From positions 517,806 to 581,805 of the forward strand of contig JAEPNP010000001.1 of the NCBI GenBank assembly GCA_017643395.1: a stretch of 64,000 nt of DNA, given 5' to 3'. The translations under genes and the position numbers were made by a program. Position 1 is the stretch's first letter; the number at the start of each line of letters is the position of its first letter. Shown here piece by piece: positions 36,938 through 46,695 of this stretch. Under the pieces are notes generated by a model. That model saw only the letters and a list, made by a program, of their open reading frames with translations. It was not told the origin of the DNA and ran no database searches. This stretch comes from Rhodothermales bacterium (lineage in GTDB: Bacteria; Bacteroidota; Rhodothermia; Rhodothermales; UBA10348).

Positions 36938-38208
36938 TCGCCGTCCCCCAGTTCGTTGCGCACCATCATCCCCCGCTGGATCACCAGAGCCACATCGCGC
37001 ACTGCGGAGATGTCCTGCGATGGATCTCCCCGCACAGCTACCAGATCTGCGCGAAGCCCGCGGTTCAGCCGCCCCCGATCCGACAGGTCAAAGCGGTCTG
37101 CATTCAGCGCCGTCGCGGCGTGCAGTACCGCCAGAGGTTGCATGCCGTACTCCACCATCAGCTCCATTTCGAGCGCGTTCTCGCCGTGGTGGTACACCCC
37201 CACATCGCCCCCCATGCCTATCGCTGTGCCCGCCTCCAGGGCGGAGGCAAATGCGACCTTCTTCCGGGCGATGCGCTCCGGCACCGGGTCCATGCCCTTG
37301 CGCCAGCCCCTGTAGGAGAGAATGGATTCGACGGCAGCCAGGGTCGGATACCAGACCACGCCCTCTCGCGCCATGAGTGCAAACACCTCCGGCGTGCCGC
37401 CGTCCCCATGCTCGATGGTGGTAACACCCGCTTCGATGGCCCGGCGCATGCCCTCGGTCGTCGCCGCGTGGGCTACGGTTTGCCTGCCGCTGCTGGCGGC
37501 CGTTTCCACGATCGTTCGCAGCTCATCAACGCTGAACGTCGGCCGCGCTTCCCCGTCGGGGCCCCACCGGTAGTCGGCGTATACCTTGATGAAGTCGGCG
37601 CCCTTGCCAATCTGGTCGCGGGTCACGCGCACCAGATCGCCCGCGTCCGCAGGCTCCGCACCCAGCGGCACGCTCACCTCCGGGTGGAACCCTCTGGGGC
37701 CGTAGCTGCCGGTAGCTACAATGGCGCGCCCGGCCACCAGCAGATCCGGGCCAGGAATGATGCCTTTGTTGATCGCCGTGCGTACACCGACGTCCGCGTA
37801 GTCAGCGCCCTCGGAGCCGAGGTCGCGCATGGTTGTGAACCCGGCCTGCAGGGAGCGATCCACGTGCACGACGGCGCGAGCGACTCGCTCGGCCCGGCTC
37901 TCCACGAGAACCTGGTCATTCCAGGACGTCTCGCTGTACGGGTGCAGGAGGATGTGGGAGTGTCCTTCGATGAGCCCGGGCAGCAGCGTATGACGGTCGT
38001 CCAACGTGATGCGCTCCGCCTCTCGGGGAACGGCGATCTCGCTGCGTGGCCCGATCTCCGCGATGCGTCCATCCCGGATCACGAGTCGCACGTCGTGTCG
38101 CATGGCCTCACCGTCAAAAGCACGGGCCGCATCGATCACGACCTGGGCCTGAACAGGGCCCGGGAGCGCCAGAATCAGGAGCAGAAGCAGAAGGGAGCGA
38201 ATGCGCAT
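36934..38208 (-). CDS. Secreted amidohydrolase (imidazolonepropionase-like/prolidase-type)
   Basis: The protein has 424 residues. A signal peptide (MRIRSLLLLLLILALPGPVQA) precedes a metal-dependent amidohydrolase: LLPGLIEGHSHILLHPY (HxH), GFTTMRDLGSEGADYADV, DFIKVYADYR (Lys ligand), VAHAATTEGMRRAIEAGVTTIEHGDG and GMGGDVGVYHHGENALEME, then the closing RGLRADLVAVRGDP. Secreted members hydrolyse Xaa-Pro dipeptides or other cyclic amides; substrate not decided. The first gene of a two-gene unit with the Wzi-like barrel. Confidence 0.85.
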   Translation of the reverse strand: MRIRSLLLLLLILALPGPVQAQVVIDAARAFDGEAMRHDVRLVIRDGRIAEIGPRSEIAVPREAERITLDDRHTLLPGLIEGHSHILLHPYSETSWNDQVLVESRAERVARAVVHVDRSLQAGFTTMRDLGSEGADYADVGVRTAINKGIIPGPDLLVAGRAIVATGSYGPRGFHPEVSVPLGAEPADAGDLVRVTRDQIGKGADFIKVYADYRWGPDGEARPTFSVDELRTIVETAASSGRQTVAHAATTEGMRRAIEAGVTTIEHGDGGTPEVFALMAREGVVWYPTLAAVESILSYRGWRKGMDPVPERIARKKVAFASALEAGTAIGMGGDVGVYHHGENALEMELMVEYGMQPLAVLHAATALNADRFDLSDRGRLNRGLRADLVAVRGDPSQDISAVRDVALVIQRGMMVRNELGDGE

Positions 38209-38322
38209 GGCCGGGAGCGGTGGTGGGCCGGCAGAATAGCGGGCCTGCCCGCGGCTAACAACAGTTTACCTGACCCGTTTCGAGCGCCCTCGCGTAGATT
38301 GGCGGCAACCTCTTCCGCTGCC

Positions 38323-39561
38323 ATGCCTCTAGACCCTGCGGCCGTTCGCGCTGCGTTTCCGGCCCTCTCCATCACCGACGCAGGACGACCTCGGGTGTAC
38401 CTGGACAACCCGGGCGGCACCCAGGTCGCGCAGCCCGTGATCGACCGAACCACGGACTATCTCATCCGCATGAATGCGAACGGCGGGGGTGCCTTCGTCA
38501 CCAGCGTCGAGAGCGACCGCATGCTGGATGAGGCGCACGCTGCGGTGGCAGACCTGCTCGGAGCCTCCTCCTGGCGAGAGATCGTGTTCGGGCAAAACAT
38601 GACGACGCTGACGTTTGCGATGTCCCGCACGCTCGGTCAGCGGTTCAGGCCGGGCGATGAGATCATCGTCACCCGAATGGATCACGACGCGAACATCTCG
38701 CCGTGGCTCCTGCTCGCAAGGGACCTCGGGCTGACGGTGCGATGGCTACCGTTCGACACCGGCACGTTTCGCTACGACATGGACACGTACGCGGGGCTCC
38801 TGTCGGCGCGCACGGCGCTAGTGGCCATCAACTATGCCTCGAACGCTCTCGGTACCATCAATCCCGTCAGGCAGATGTGCGCTATGGCGGCCGAGGTGGG
38901 GGCGCTGTCCTATGTGGACGCCGTTCAGTATGTGCCACATGGCGTTACGGACGTTCAGCACCTGGGATGCGACTTCCTTGTGTGCTCGGCCTACAAGTTT
39001 TTTGGACCCCATCAGGGCATGCTTTGGGGCCGGCAGAAGCATCTGGAGTCACTGCCTGCCTACAAGGTGCGCCCTGCGGAGGACACACTGCCGATCCGCC
39101 ACGAGACCGGCACGCTATCGCATGAAGGCATCGCCGGCACCCTCGGTACGGTCGAATACCTCGAGACGCTCGGGTCAGGCTCCACGAGACGGGAACGCCT
39201 GGTCTCGGCAATGCAGGACATCGCGACCCATGAGCACGCCCTCTGCACGCGACTGATCGATGGGCTTCTGGCCATGGATGGAATCCGGGTGTTCGGGATC
39301 ACCGACGCTCCGGCAGACCGCGTGCCGACCGTCATACTGGATCCGGGCATGCATGCCCGCAAGGCTGCCGAGCACCTCGCGGCGCAGGGCATTTTTGTGT
39401 GGGACGGGGACTATTACGCGATGGAGGTCATTCGCGAGTTGGGCTACCACGACAGGGGCGGTCTCCTGCGCATCGGCCTGGCCCATTACAACACCAGCGA
39501 TGAGGTGGATCTGGTGCTCGAGACTCTGCGGAATCTGGTGCGAGATCGGGTTCTGGCATGA
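38323..39561 (+). CDS. Cysteine desulfurase-like PLP enzyme (VC1184-type)
   Basis: The protein has 412 residues. ATG 38323 is used; the much longer open frame upstream is the shadow of the amidohydrolase. It is a class V aminotransferase-fold PLP enzyme: VYLDNPGGTQV, FGQNMTTLTFAMSR, VTRMDHDANISPW, NYASNALGTINPV, YVDAVQYVPH and the PLP-lysine motif CSAYKFFGPHQG. This is the branch called cysteine desulfurase-like, distinct from IscS/SufS. The persulfide-forming Cys loop of those is not obvious, so the reaction is uncertain. Confidence 0.87.
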   Translation: MPLDPAAVRAAFPALSITDAGRPRVYLDNPGGTQVAQPVIDRTTDYLIRMNANGGGAFVTSVESDRMLDEAHAAVADLLGASSWREIVFGQNMTTLTFAMSRTLGQRFRPGDEIIVTRMDHDANISPWLLLARDLGLTVRWLPFDTGTFRYDMDTYAGLLSARTALVAINYASNALGTINPVRQMCAMAAEVGALSYVDAVQYVPHGVTDVQHLGCDFLVCSAYKFFGPHQGMLWGRQKHLESLPAYKVRPAEDTLPIRHETGTLSHEGIAGTLGTVEYLETLGSGSTRRERLVSAMQDIATHEHALCTRLIDGLLAMDGIRVFGITDAPADRVPTVILDPGMHARKAAEHLAAQGIFVWDGDYYAMEVIRELGYHDRGGLLRIGLAHYNTSDEVDLVLETLRNLVRDRVLA

Positions 39562-39612
39562 TTTAAGCGTGCTGCTATAGTGGCCGATACAACTGGGGAG
39601 GCCCGGAGTCCC

Positions 39613-39915
39613 ATGCGAATCGAATCACTACATCACGAACGCCGCGTCGAACCCGTCGACCGTCAGAACCGCCGCGATCAGCGCCGGAAGGACGAGGAGC
39701 GCTCTGAACGTGAGCAGCAGGAAGAGGCCTACATTCTGAACCTGACGCGTGGCGAAGTCGGCAAGAAGTCGCCGTTTATCTCAGGCGCGTACACCCGCAT
39801 GGGGGCCATCAAGCAGAGCGAGGTCAAGACGATGCCGGAGCCTCAGCCCGGCGAGCGCACGACCTACGAGCCCGGTCCCCGGCAGGCCGGAAGCCGGTTC
39901 GATACCTCGGCCTGA
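39613..39915 (+). CDS. Small charged hypothetical protein
   Basis: The protein has 100 residues and no family I recognise. ATG 39613 is preferred over the GTG at 39580 because GGGGAGG (39595-39601) lies 11 bp before it. The N-terminal half is very rich in Arg, Glu and Gln (RQNRRDQRRKDEERSEREQQEEA), probably helical. The second half is unstructured-looking (YILNLTRGEVGKKSPFISGAYTRMGAIKQ, then Pro-rich). No signal peptide or TM, so cytoplasmic. The strong ribosome binding site and third-position GC bias support it being real. Confidence 0.6.
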   Translation: MRIESLHHERRVEPVDRQNRRDQRRKDEERSEREQQEEAYILNLTRGEVGKKSPFISGAYTRMGAIKQSEVKTMPEPQPGERTTYEPGPRQAGSRFDTSA

Positions 39916-39940
39916 AGACCTGACGCCACAGCGCGACGCC

Positions 39941-40234
39941 TCACAGCGAGATCACGCCCTCCACTCTTCCCGCGGCGTGGTACATGGCAACCACCTCATC
40001 GCTCGAGTGCATGGTCATCACGGCGGTCACCGACAGGAAGTTGCCTTTCCGTGACTCACGCACCGCCAGGTCGACCTGACCGAATACCTGCTTCAGTGCG
40101 TCCAGACTGCCGGACGGCACGATAAATTTGAACGTGTACGCCGACGGCCAGTCGTTCTGGTCATCCAGCAGTTTCTGGAATCGGTCCCACCAGTCCTGGT
40201 CGGACGAATTGCCGCTGTCCTCCTCTTCTGCCAT
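39941..40234 (-). CDS. DUF493 family protein
   Basis: The protein has 97 residues. Start ATG 40234 is chosen; an in-frame GTG 60 bp upstream would add a sequence unlike the family. The core WDRFQKLLDDQNDWPSAYTFKFIVPSGSLDALKQVF and KGNFLSVTAVMTMHSSDEVVAMYHAAGRVEGVISL match DUF493/YbeD-like ferredoxin-fold proteins, which bind regulatory partners; function in this lineage unknown. An acidic Ser/Asp N-terminus precedes the domain. Divergent from the DUF2231 fusion gene. Confidence 0.85.
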   Translation of the reverse strand: MAEEEDSGNSSDQDWWDRFQKLLDDQNDWPSAYTFKFIVPSGSLDALKQVFGQVDLAVRESRKGNFLSVTAVMTMHSSDEVVAMYHAAGRVEGVISL

Positions 40235-40351
40235 GGCGCGGTCAACGCGAATCCCGCCGATGCGATCCAAATTCCCTGCCCGCATTGCCCTCACCCGGGA
40301 GTAACTTCCGAGACCGGCTGAGGTATACCCGGACTCACTTTAGGCAACGCC

Positions 40352-41476
40352 ATGGATCTGCTTCCTGACTGGGCACCCAATTTCCATCCGTTGGTGCTCC
40401 ACTTTCCGATCGCACTGCTGTTTGGAGCGGCCAGCATGGACCTCATTGGTCTCGTGACCCGGGACCGGGGCTCGTTCCGCCGCATCGCGGATTGGATGTA
40501 CGGAATCGGAGCCGTCGCCGCAGTAGCCACCTGGTATACCGGTACGCTGGCTGCGGACTCCGTGTTTTTGCCCACCGAGGCCAACGCAGTCCTTACCGAA
40601 CATGCCGACCTGGGCAAGTACACCATGTGGTTTTTCGGCGGCTACGCATTGCTTCGGGGAGCTACGGCCTTCAGCGCAGCGTCAGCAAAGGCCGTGTTCC
40701 GAATCGGCTTTTTTGTAGTCGGCGTTGCCGGGCTTTTGCTCCTGACCCACACGGCCACCCACGGGGCCGAGCTGGTCTTCCGGTATGGTGTAGGCGTGGA
40801 GGCCGTGGAGAATCGACCCGCAACGCCGGTGATCCAGCAAACGGAAGGCTCCTCCGGCGTCGAGCTCACGGATACGGGCGTGCTCTGGCTGCCCGCCACC
40901 GCGGGCGGCTGGTTGGATGACGTTGAGTTTGTCGAGGGGAGCCGGGAAGGCCTGCGGTCCGCACTGGTCGACGCCGGTGAGTTGGGCGATGTGCTCGAGT
41001 TGTCTGCAGATGAGCCGACCCTGTTCCTGTTTGAGCCGACCATCGACCGCCTGCAGGTAGACATGAAGGTGGATCTTTCCGAGTTCGACGGGTCCCTGCT
41101 CGTGTCCCACCACGTGCAGGAAGACGGCTCATACGGGTTCACGTCGCTTGGCGGCGGAACGATGCGTCTGGGCCGCACGGAGAACGCGGACCTGCTGGTT
41201 CAGGCTACCGAAGCACAGGAAACGCCGGGTTGGCAGGATATCCGCGTGGTGGTGGACGGCACCCACTTCCGGAGCTATGTAGACACCGAGATGCGCATCC
41301 ACGGCCATGGTGGCGCCTTTGAACCAGGCCGAGTCGGACTGCGCATCAACGGGTCGGGTCCGGTGCGGGTGGCCGTCTTCCAGGCCGTTGATCTCGCTGC
41401 TGCCACATCCGGCGGAGCCGCTGCCGACTCGGCAGAACCGGCGGAGGAGACAGCAGCAGACGAGCACCAGCACTGA
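40352..41476 (+). CDS. DUF2231 membrane protein fused to an extracytoplasmic jelly-roll-like domain
   Basis: The protein has 374 residues. The N-terminal ~145 residues hold four TM segments with the DUF2231 signature (PNFHPLVLHFPIALLFGA, a His near the membrane face, and LLLTHTATHGAELVFRYGVG), a putative heme- or copper-linked membrane module. After a linker, residues ~165-350 form a beta-rich region with GWQDIRVVVDGTHFRSYVDTEMRIHG and GRVGLRINGSGPVRVAVFQ, resembling LamG/DUF1080-type sugar-binding or hydrolase folds. It ends in an acidic His-containing tail (ADEHQH). The fusion suggests membrane redox or transport combined with ligand binding outside; speculative. Confidence 0.72.
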   Translation: MDLLPDWAPNFHPLVLHFPIALLFGAASMDLIGLVTRDRGSFRRIADWMYGIGAVAAVATWYTGTLAADSVFLPTEANAVLTEHADLGKYTMWFFGGYALLRGATAFSAASAKAVFRIGFFVVGVAGLLLLTHTATHGAELVFRYGVGVEAVENRPATPVIQQTEGSSGVELTDTGVLWLPATAGGWLDDVEFVEGSREGLRSALVDAGELGDVLELSADEPTLFLFEPTIDRLQVDMKVDLSEFDGSLLVSHHVQEDGSYGFTSLGGGTMRLGRTENADLLVQATEAQETPGWQDIRVVVDGTHFRSYVDTEMRIHGHGGAFEPGRVGLRINGSGPVRVAVFQAVDLAAATSGGAAADSAEPAEETAADEHQH

Positions 41477-41576
41477 CACGACGGCAGATTCGCGGGATTG
41501 GCACAGCGTTGGTCCGGTAGTGGGCAGATCCCCAATTCGTGGATCTGACTGACATTTTGACCGGAATACCCGCTTT

Positions 41577-44210
41577 ATGAATCTGCAGAAGTTTACGGCC
41601 AAGGCCCAGGAGGTCATCCAGAAGGCTGTCGAGCTTGCCCAGTCCCGCAATCACCAGGGCCTGGAGCCGGCGCACCTGCTGCACGCCTTTCTCCACGACG
41701 AGGGCGGCGTGGTGCCCTCCATCCTGGAAAAGTTGGGGGCCAACCGGGACCTGCTGCTAAACAGGACCCAGCAGGAGCTGGAAAAACTGCCCGTCGTGAC
41801 AGGGTCGAGCGTCTCGGGGCAGTACGTGGGCAAGGAGGCCAAGAAGGTGTTCGACCGCGCACTGGCCGAGGCCGAGCTGCTCAAGGATGATTTTGTCGCC
41901 AGCGAGCATGTGCTCATCGCCCTTTCTGCTTCCGCTGACGGAATCGGCGAGGCGCTGAAGAGCCAGAATGTCTCCAAGGAGCGCATCCTCGGCGTGCTCA
42001 AGGACGTGCGCGGCACCCAGCGGGTAACCGATCAGCATGCAGAGAGCCGGTACCAGGCCCTCGACCGATACACAAGGGACCTCAACGAGCTTGCCCGAAA
42101 AGGCAAGATCGATCCGGTCATCGGCCGCGATGATGAGATTCGTCGTGTGCTTCAGATTCTCGCACGCCGCACCAAGAACAACCCGGTGCTGGTCGGCGAG
42201 CCCGGGGTTGGAAAAACCGCCATCGCCGAAGGGCTCGCCATCCGCATCGTGCAGGGAGACGTGCCCGAGGGTCTCAAGGACCGGCGCATCCTCGCGCTGG
42301 ACATGGGCGCGCTGATCGCCGGCGCAAAGTACCGCGGCGAATTCGAGGACCGCCTCAAGGCCGTGGTCAAAGAGGTCACCGAGGCCGACGGCCAGATTGT
42401 GCTGTTCATTGACGAGATCCACACGCTCGTGGGTGCCGGAGCCTCCGAAGGTGCGATGGACGCCGCCAACATTCTCAAGCCTGCCCTGGCTCGAGGTGAA
42501 CTGCGGGCCATCGGCGCAACGACGCTCGACGAGTACCGCAAGTACCTCGAGAAGGACAAGGCGCTGGAGCGACGCTTCCAGATGGTGCTTGTCGCCGAGC
42601 CCAGCCAGGAGGATACCATTTCGATCCTTCGGGGCATCAAGGAGCGCTACGAGGTGCACCATGGCGTTCGCATTACGGACGGCGCGCTGGTGGCAGCTGC
42701 CCAGCTGTCCAGCCGCTACATCACCGACCGGTTTCTGCCGGACAAGGCCATCGATCTGATCGATGAGGCCGCGTCACGGCTGCGCATCGAAATCGACTCC
42801 ATGCCGGAGGAACTGGATCAGCTGGAACGCCAGATTCGCCAGCTCGAAATCGAGCGGGAAGCCGTCAAGCGCGAGAAAGATGAAGCCAAACTCTCCTCGA
42901 TCGGGGAGCAGCTGGCCAACCTCGAAGAGAAACGCACGGCGCTGCGAGCCCGCTGGCAGCAGGAGAAGGAGCTCATTCAGGAGCTGCGCGCCGCCAAGGA
43001 GGAGATCGAAGAGGCGCGCCTGGAGGCGGAGACGCTGGAGCGCAAGGGCGAGTACGGCGAAGTCGCCGAAATCCGGTACGGCAGGATTCCCGAGCTGGAA
43101 CGGGCCGTCGAACAGACCAAGGAGCGCCTGCTTTCTATCCAGTCGAACGGCGCGCTGCTCAAGGAAGAGATCGATGCCGAAGACGTAGCCTCGATTGTTG
43201 CCCGCTGGACCGGGATTCCGGTCTCCCGCATGCTTGAGAGCGAGCGGGCCAAGCTGCTGCGCATGGAAGAGGAACTGGAGGGTCGCGTGATCGGCCAGCC
43301 GGAAGCCATTTCAGCCGTCTCCAATGCCGTACGTCGTGGCCGCGCGGGGCTGCAGGAAGAGAGTCGCCCCATCGGCTCATTCATCTTCCTGGGCACCACC
43401 GGAGTCGGCAAGACCGAGCTGGCGAAGGCGCTCGCCGAATTCCTGTTCAACGACGAGCACGCCCTGGTGCGCATCGACATGAGCGAATATCAGGAGCGAC
43501 ACGCGGTGTCTCGCCTGGTTGGAGCGCCTCCCGGATACGTGGGCTATGAAGAGGGCGGCCAGCTGACCGAGCAGGTCCGACGCCGTCCCTACGCCGTGGT
43601 CCTGCTCGATGAAATCGAAAAGGCGCATCCCGAGGTCTTCAACATCCTGCTCCAGGTCCTGGACGATGGGCGCCTGACCGACAATCAGGGTCGCACGGTG
43701 GACTTCAAGAACAGCATCATCATCATGACGTCGAACCTCGGCTCAGAGGTGATCCGTGAGCGCATCGACGCCCTCGACGGAGACCTGTCTGATGCCGCCG
43801 AGGAACGCCTGAAGGATGAGGTGATGACGCTGCTGAAGGCACGGCTGCGGCCTGAATTCCTGAACCGCATCGACGAAACCGTGGTTTTCCACCCGCTGAA
43901 CCGGGAGGCCATCGGCCGCATCGTGGACCTGCAGGTCGAGCACGTGCGCGGGCTGGCCGCGCGCAGTGCCGAGGTTGAGCTGGAGGTCACCGACAGTGCG
44001 CGCCACTGGCTTGGAGACAAGGGCTTCGACCCGGTATTTGGCGCGCGGCCGCTGAAGCGTGTCATTCAGCGGGAGGTAACCAACAAGCTCGCCGAGGAAC
44101 TGCTGTCGGGGTGGATTCAGGCAGGAGAAACTATCCGCATCGATCTGGCGGACGACGGGTCCGGCCTCACGTTCGAGACGCTGCCACACGAAGAGCCCGC
44201 AGAAGCCTGA
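41577..44210 (+). CDS. clpB: ATP-dependent disaggregase ClpB
   Basis: The protein has 877 residues, full length. The N-terminal Clp_N domain (~1-150) is followed by AAA-1 (Walker [10 protein letters not shown], Walker [10 protein letters not shown]), the long coiled-coil middle domain (~410-540, rich in Glu/Lys/Arg) that defines ClpB versus ClpA, AAA-2 ([19 protein letters not shown]) and the D2-small domain with [13 protein letters not shown]. It resolves aggregated proteins with DnaK. I see no obvious CIRCE element or heat-shock promoter in the 100-bp leader. The gene converges on the TPR-kinase gene, 24 bp away. Confidence 0.97.
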   Translation: MNLQKFTAKAQEVIQKAVELAQSRNHQGLEPAHLLHAFLHDEGGVVPSILEKLGANRDLLLNRTQQELEKLPVVTGSSVSGQYVGKEAKKVFDRALAEAELLKDDFVASEHVLIALSASADGIGEALKSQNVSKERILGVLKDVRGTQRVTDQHAESRYQALDRYTRDLNELARKGKIDPVIGRDDEIRRVLQILARRTKNNPVLVGEPGVGKTAIAEGLAIRIVQGDVPEGLKDRRILALDMGALIAGAKYRGEFEDRLKAVVKEVTEADGQIVLFIDEIHTLVGAGASEGAMDAANILKPALARGELRAIGATTLDEYRKYLEKDKALERRFQMVLVAEPSQEDTISILRGIKERYEVHHGVRITDGALVAAAQLSSRYITDRFLPDKAIDLIDEAASRLRIEIDSMPEELDQLERQIRQLEIEREAVKREKDEAKLSSIGEQLANLEEKRTALRARWQQEKELIQELRAAKEEIEEARLEAETLERKGEYGEVAEIRYGRIPELERAVEQTKERLLSIQSNGALLKEEIDAEDVASIVARWTGIPVSRMLESERAKLLRMEEELEGRVIGQPEAISAVSNAVRRGRAGLQEESRPIGSFIFLGTTGVGKTELAKALAEFLFNDEHALVRIDMSEYQERHAVSRLVGAPPGYVGYEEGGQLTEQVRRRPYAVVLLDEIEKAHPEVFNILLQVLDDGRLTDNQGRTVDFKNSIIIMTSNLGSEVIRERIDALDGDLSDAAEERLKDEVMTLLKARLRPEFLNRIDETVVFHPLNREAIGRIVDLQVEHVRGLAARSAEVELEVTDSARHWLGDKGFDPVFGARPLKRVIQREVTNKLAEELLSGWIQAGETIRIDLADDGSGLTFETLPHEEPAEA

Positions 44211-44234
44211 CGGCGTTGGCTTGTCCGGTGAGGT

Positions 44235-46694
44235 CTAGTACAGGCCGCTCCGCGCTTCCTGTCCGGTCTCGGCGTACAACCGTTCCAGTGCCTCGCGCGC
44301 CTGCGTGATCCATCCGTGTGTCGGAGGAAGACCCTTGCGATAGACCTCCATCGCCTGGATGAGCTGACGCTCGGCTTCGACGGTCTCACCCGTGTCGATC
44401 AGCAGGTTTGCCAGGATGGCCCGGTCACGTCCCACATAGGGGTGATCCGGCCCAAGCGTGTCCAGGTGGCGCGCCAGCGCCTCGCGGAAGAGACTTTCGG
44501 CTTCCTCGGTTCGGCCCTGGGCGTAGAGCGCACGGGCGATGTGGCTGACGGAATTCCCGACCAGGGTGTGCCGATCACCATACACCTTCTGCTTCACCTG
44601 GAAGCCCATGCGATGCAGCTGCTCGGCCTCGGCATACTGGCCGGTATCCTGCATGAACGCGCCAATGTTTGTGTACATCGAACCCACGTTCGGGTGCTCC
44701 TGGCCCAGAACATCCAGGAAGATGTCCAGCGACTCCCGATAGGCCTGCTCCGCTTCGGCCAGCAGATCGCTTGAGTCCTGGATCAGACCCAGCTCGTGTT
44801 TGATATACGCCAGACTGCTGAGGAACTCTCCGTACTCAAAGTTTCGCACCCCCTCCGTCTGCCGGACCGTCGCAAGGGCTTGCTCCAGCAGGGGGACCAT
44901 TTCTTCGGCGCGGCCCGCGTGGGTGTACGGAGCGGTGAGGGCGTTGTAGGAGCGGGCCACCTCCACCCCGCCAGGACCTTCCTCTTCAAGGCGAATGGCC
45001 AGCGCCTCCTCATGCAAATCCTTGGCTTCCTGCCAGTCGCCCCGCCAATCGCGCTGAATGCCGAGGTGAAAGAGACTGGCGGCCAGGTCCATGGGCGGTG
45101 TGTCGGGGTCCGCGCGACGCATGGCCAGTGAACGTTCGAGCAGTCCGCCCGCGGCCTCCAGGTTGCCCATTTCGCGATAGGCGATGCCCAATTCCATGAG
45201 CATATGGGAGTGCACCTCCGGCTGTCCTGCAAGCTCCTGATCCACCTGCGCCACGGCCCGGTCGACGAGTTCGTTGACCGTGACGTCCCGGCCGCCGGAC
45301 AGGTCGGGGTCGGCCCACTGGAAGGTGCCGACCAGGAATCGACTGACCTGCTCGGTCTTTGTTGCGGCCATCGCAATGCGCTCTGCCTGCTCTCCCGTGA
45401 CGAGCGCAAAGCGCACAGCCAGCACGGTCACCGCAATCATGAGCGCGATCAGCGCCGCGGAGGCGGCGACCCCGACCTTGTGGCGCTGGACGAATTTGGA
45501 GGCCCGGTACCCGAGCGTATCTGCCTGTGCCGACACGGGTAGACCCTCCAGAAAGCGGCGCACATCTTCCTGCAGCAGGTCTACCGACGGGTAGCGGCGG
45601 TCCGGCTCCTTCCGCAGCGCCATGAGCACGATGCGGTCCAGGTCTCCCGACAGCGTCTTCCGCAGCGCGTTGACGTCGTCCCGGTGAGTGCGCTTCTTGA
45701 CAGTCTCCGGAGACACCTGACTGATGGCAGTACTCGGGCGCTCCGGATCCTTGGTCAGGATGATGTCCTCGATCTCCTTCCGCGTGCGACCGCTCGTATC
45801 GTGCGGGCGCGACCCGGTAAGCAACTCGTAGAGCAGAATGCCGAGTTGGTAGACGTCACTCGCCGTCGTGACCGCACCGCCCCGCATCTGCTCCGGTGAA
45901 GCGTATTCGGGCGTCATCACCCGCATGTCGGCCTGGGTCATCGGAACCGTGTACCCGGCCAGATTCGGATTCAGCACCTTGGCGATGCCGAAGTCGAGCA
46001 GCTTCGGCCGCCCGTCCGGCGTGACCAGAATATTCGAGGGCTTGAGGTCACGGTGTACGATCAGATTCTGATGCGCAAACTGAACCGCCGCGCACACCTT
46101 GCGGAACAGCTTGAGTCGCTCGCGCACCGGCATCTTGCGCGCATCGCAGTACTCGATGATCGGCTCTCCCTCGATGTACTCCATGACGAAGTATGAGAGG
46201 CCGTCTTCGGTGGCACCACCATCCAGCAGTCGGGCGATGTTGGGATGCGCCAAACTGGCAAGGATGCGACGCTCCTGCCGAAACCGGTTGAGGATCTCGT
46301 CCGTGTCCATGCCACGACGGATCACCTTGACAGCCACGTACCGGGTGTAGGACTCATCGTCACGCACGGCGAGGTACACCTGGCCCATGCCGCCCCGACC
46401 GATCGGTCGTTTGAGCCTGTAGGGCCCGACATGTGTGCCGATCAGGTTGTCCTTGGGCTCGGCGGCCTTGCGCACGGCAGAGCGCATGTCACCCAGCAGT
46501 TCAGGCTGCTGGTTCTCGAGGAAAGTGCCAGCTACCTCGCCCGCACCAAGCATGGCCATGACCTCCTTTCGCAGCGCCTCGTCAGCCCCGCATGCACGCG
46601 CCACAAAATCGGCCCGCTCCGCTTCAGGAAGGTCCAGTGCGCCGTCAACAATCGTATCGATGCGCTTCCACTGCTCTGTCGACACCCGCTTCAC
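44235..46694 (-). CDS. Ser/Thr protein kinase with TM and TPR domain
   Basis: The protein has 819 residues, from a GTG one base after the sigma-factor stop, with AGGAGG 11 bp before it. A ~90-residue N-terminal region precedes a Hanks-type kinase: GRGGMGQVY (99-107), Lys123 in VAVKVI, HRDLKPSN with Asp216, DFGIAK with Asp234, and TPEYASPEQ. A TM segment (~400-428) is followed by a periplasmic or extracytoplasmic region of tetratricopeptide repeats (~450-810). All catalytic residues are intact. Such kinases are usually encoded directly after an ECF sigma of the same type, as here. Confidence 0.92.
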   Translation of the reverse strand: MKRVSTEQWKRIDTIVDGALDLPEAERADFVARACGADEALRKEVMAMLGAGEVAGTFLENQQPELLGDMRSAVRKAAEPKDNLIGTHVGPYRLKRPIGRGGMGQVYLAVRDDESYTRYVAVKVIRRGMDTDEILNRFRQERRILASLAHPNIARLLDGGATEDGLSYFVMEYIEGEPIIEYCDARKMPVRERLKLFRKVCAAVQFAHQNLIVHRDLKPSNILVTPDGRPKLLDFGIAKVLNPNLAGYTVPMTQADMRVMTPEYASPEQMRGGAVTTASDVYQLGILLYELLTGSRPHDTSGRTRKEIEDIILTKDPERPSTAISQVSPETVKKRTHRDDVNALRKTLSGDLDRIVLMALRKEPDRRYPSVDLLQEDVRRFLEGLPVSAQADTLGYRASKFVQRHKVGVAASAALIALMIAVTVLAVRFALVTGEQAERIAMAATKTEQVSRFLVGTFQWADPDLSGGRDVTVNELVDRAVAQVDQELAGQPEVHSHMLMELGIAYREMGNLEAAGGLLERSLAMRRADPDTPPMDLAASLFHLGIQRDWRGDWQEAKDLHEEALAIRLEEEGPGGVEVARSYNALTAPYTHAGRAEEMVPLLEQALATVRQTEGVRNFEYGEFLSSLAYIKHELGLIQDSSDLLAEAEQAYRESLDIFLDVLGQEHPNVGSMYTNIGAFMQDTGQYAEAEQLHRMGFQVKQKVYGDRHTLVGNSVSHIARALYAQGRTEEAESLFREALARHLDTLGPDHPYVGRDRAILANLLIDTGETVEAERQLIQAMEVYRKGLPPTHGWITQAREALERLYAETGQEARSGLY

Positions 46695-46695
46695 G

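Noticed and set aside
37120-38322. N-terminal extension of the PLP enzyme frame
   Set aside because: These ~400 codons lie antisense to the secreted amidohydrolase and have no homology-like pattern; the enzyme starts at 38323.
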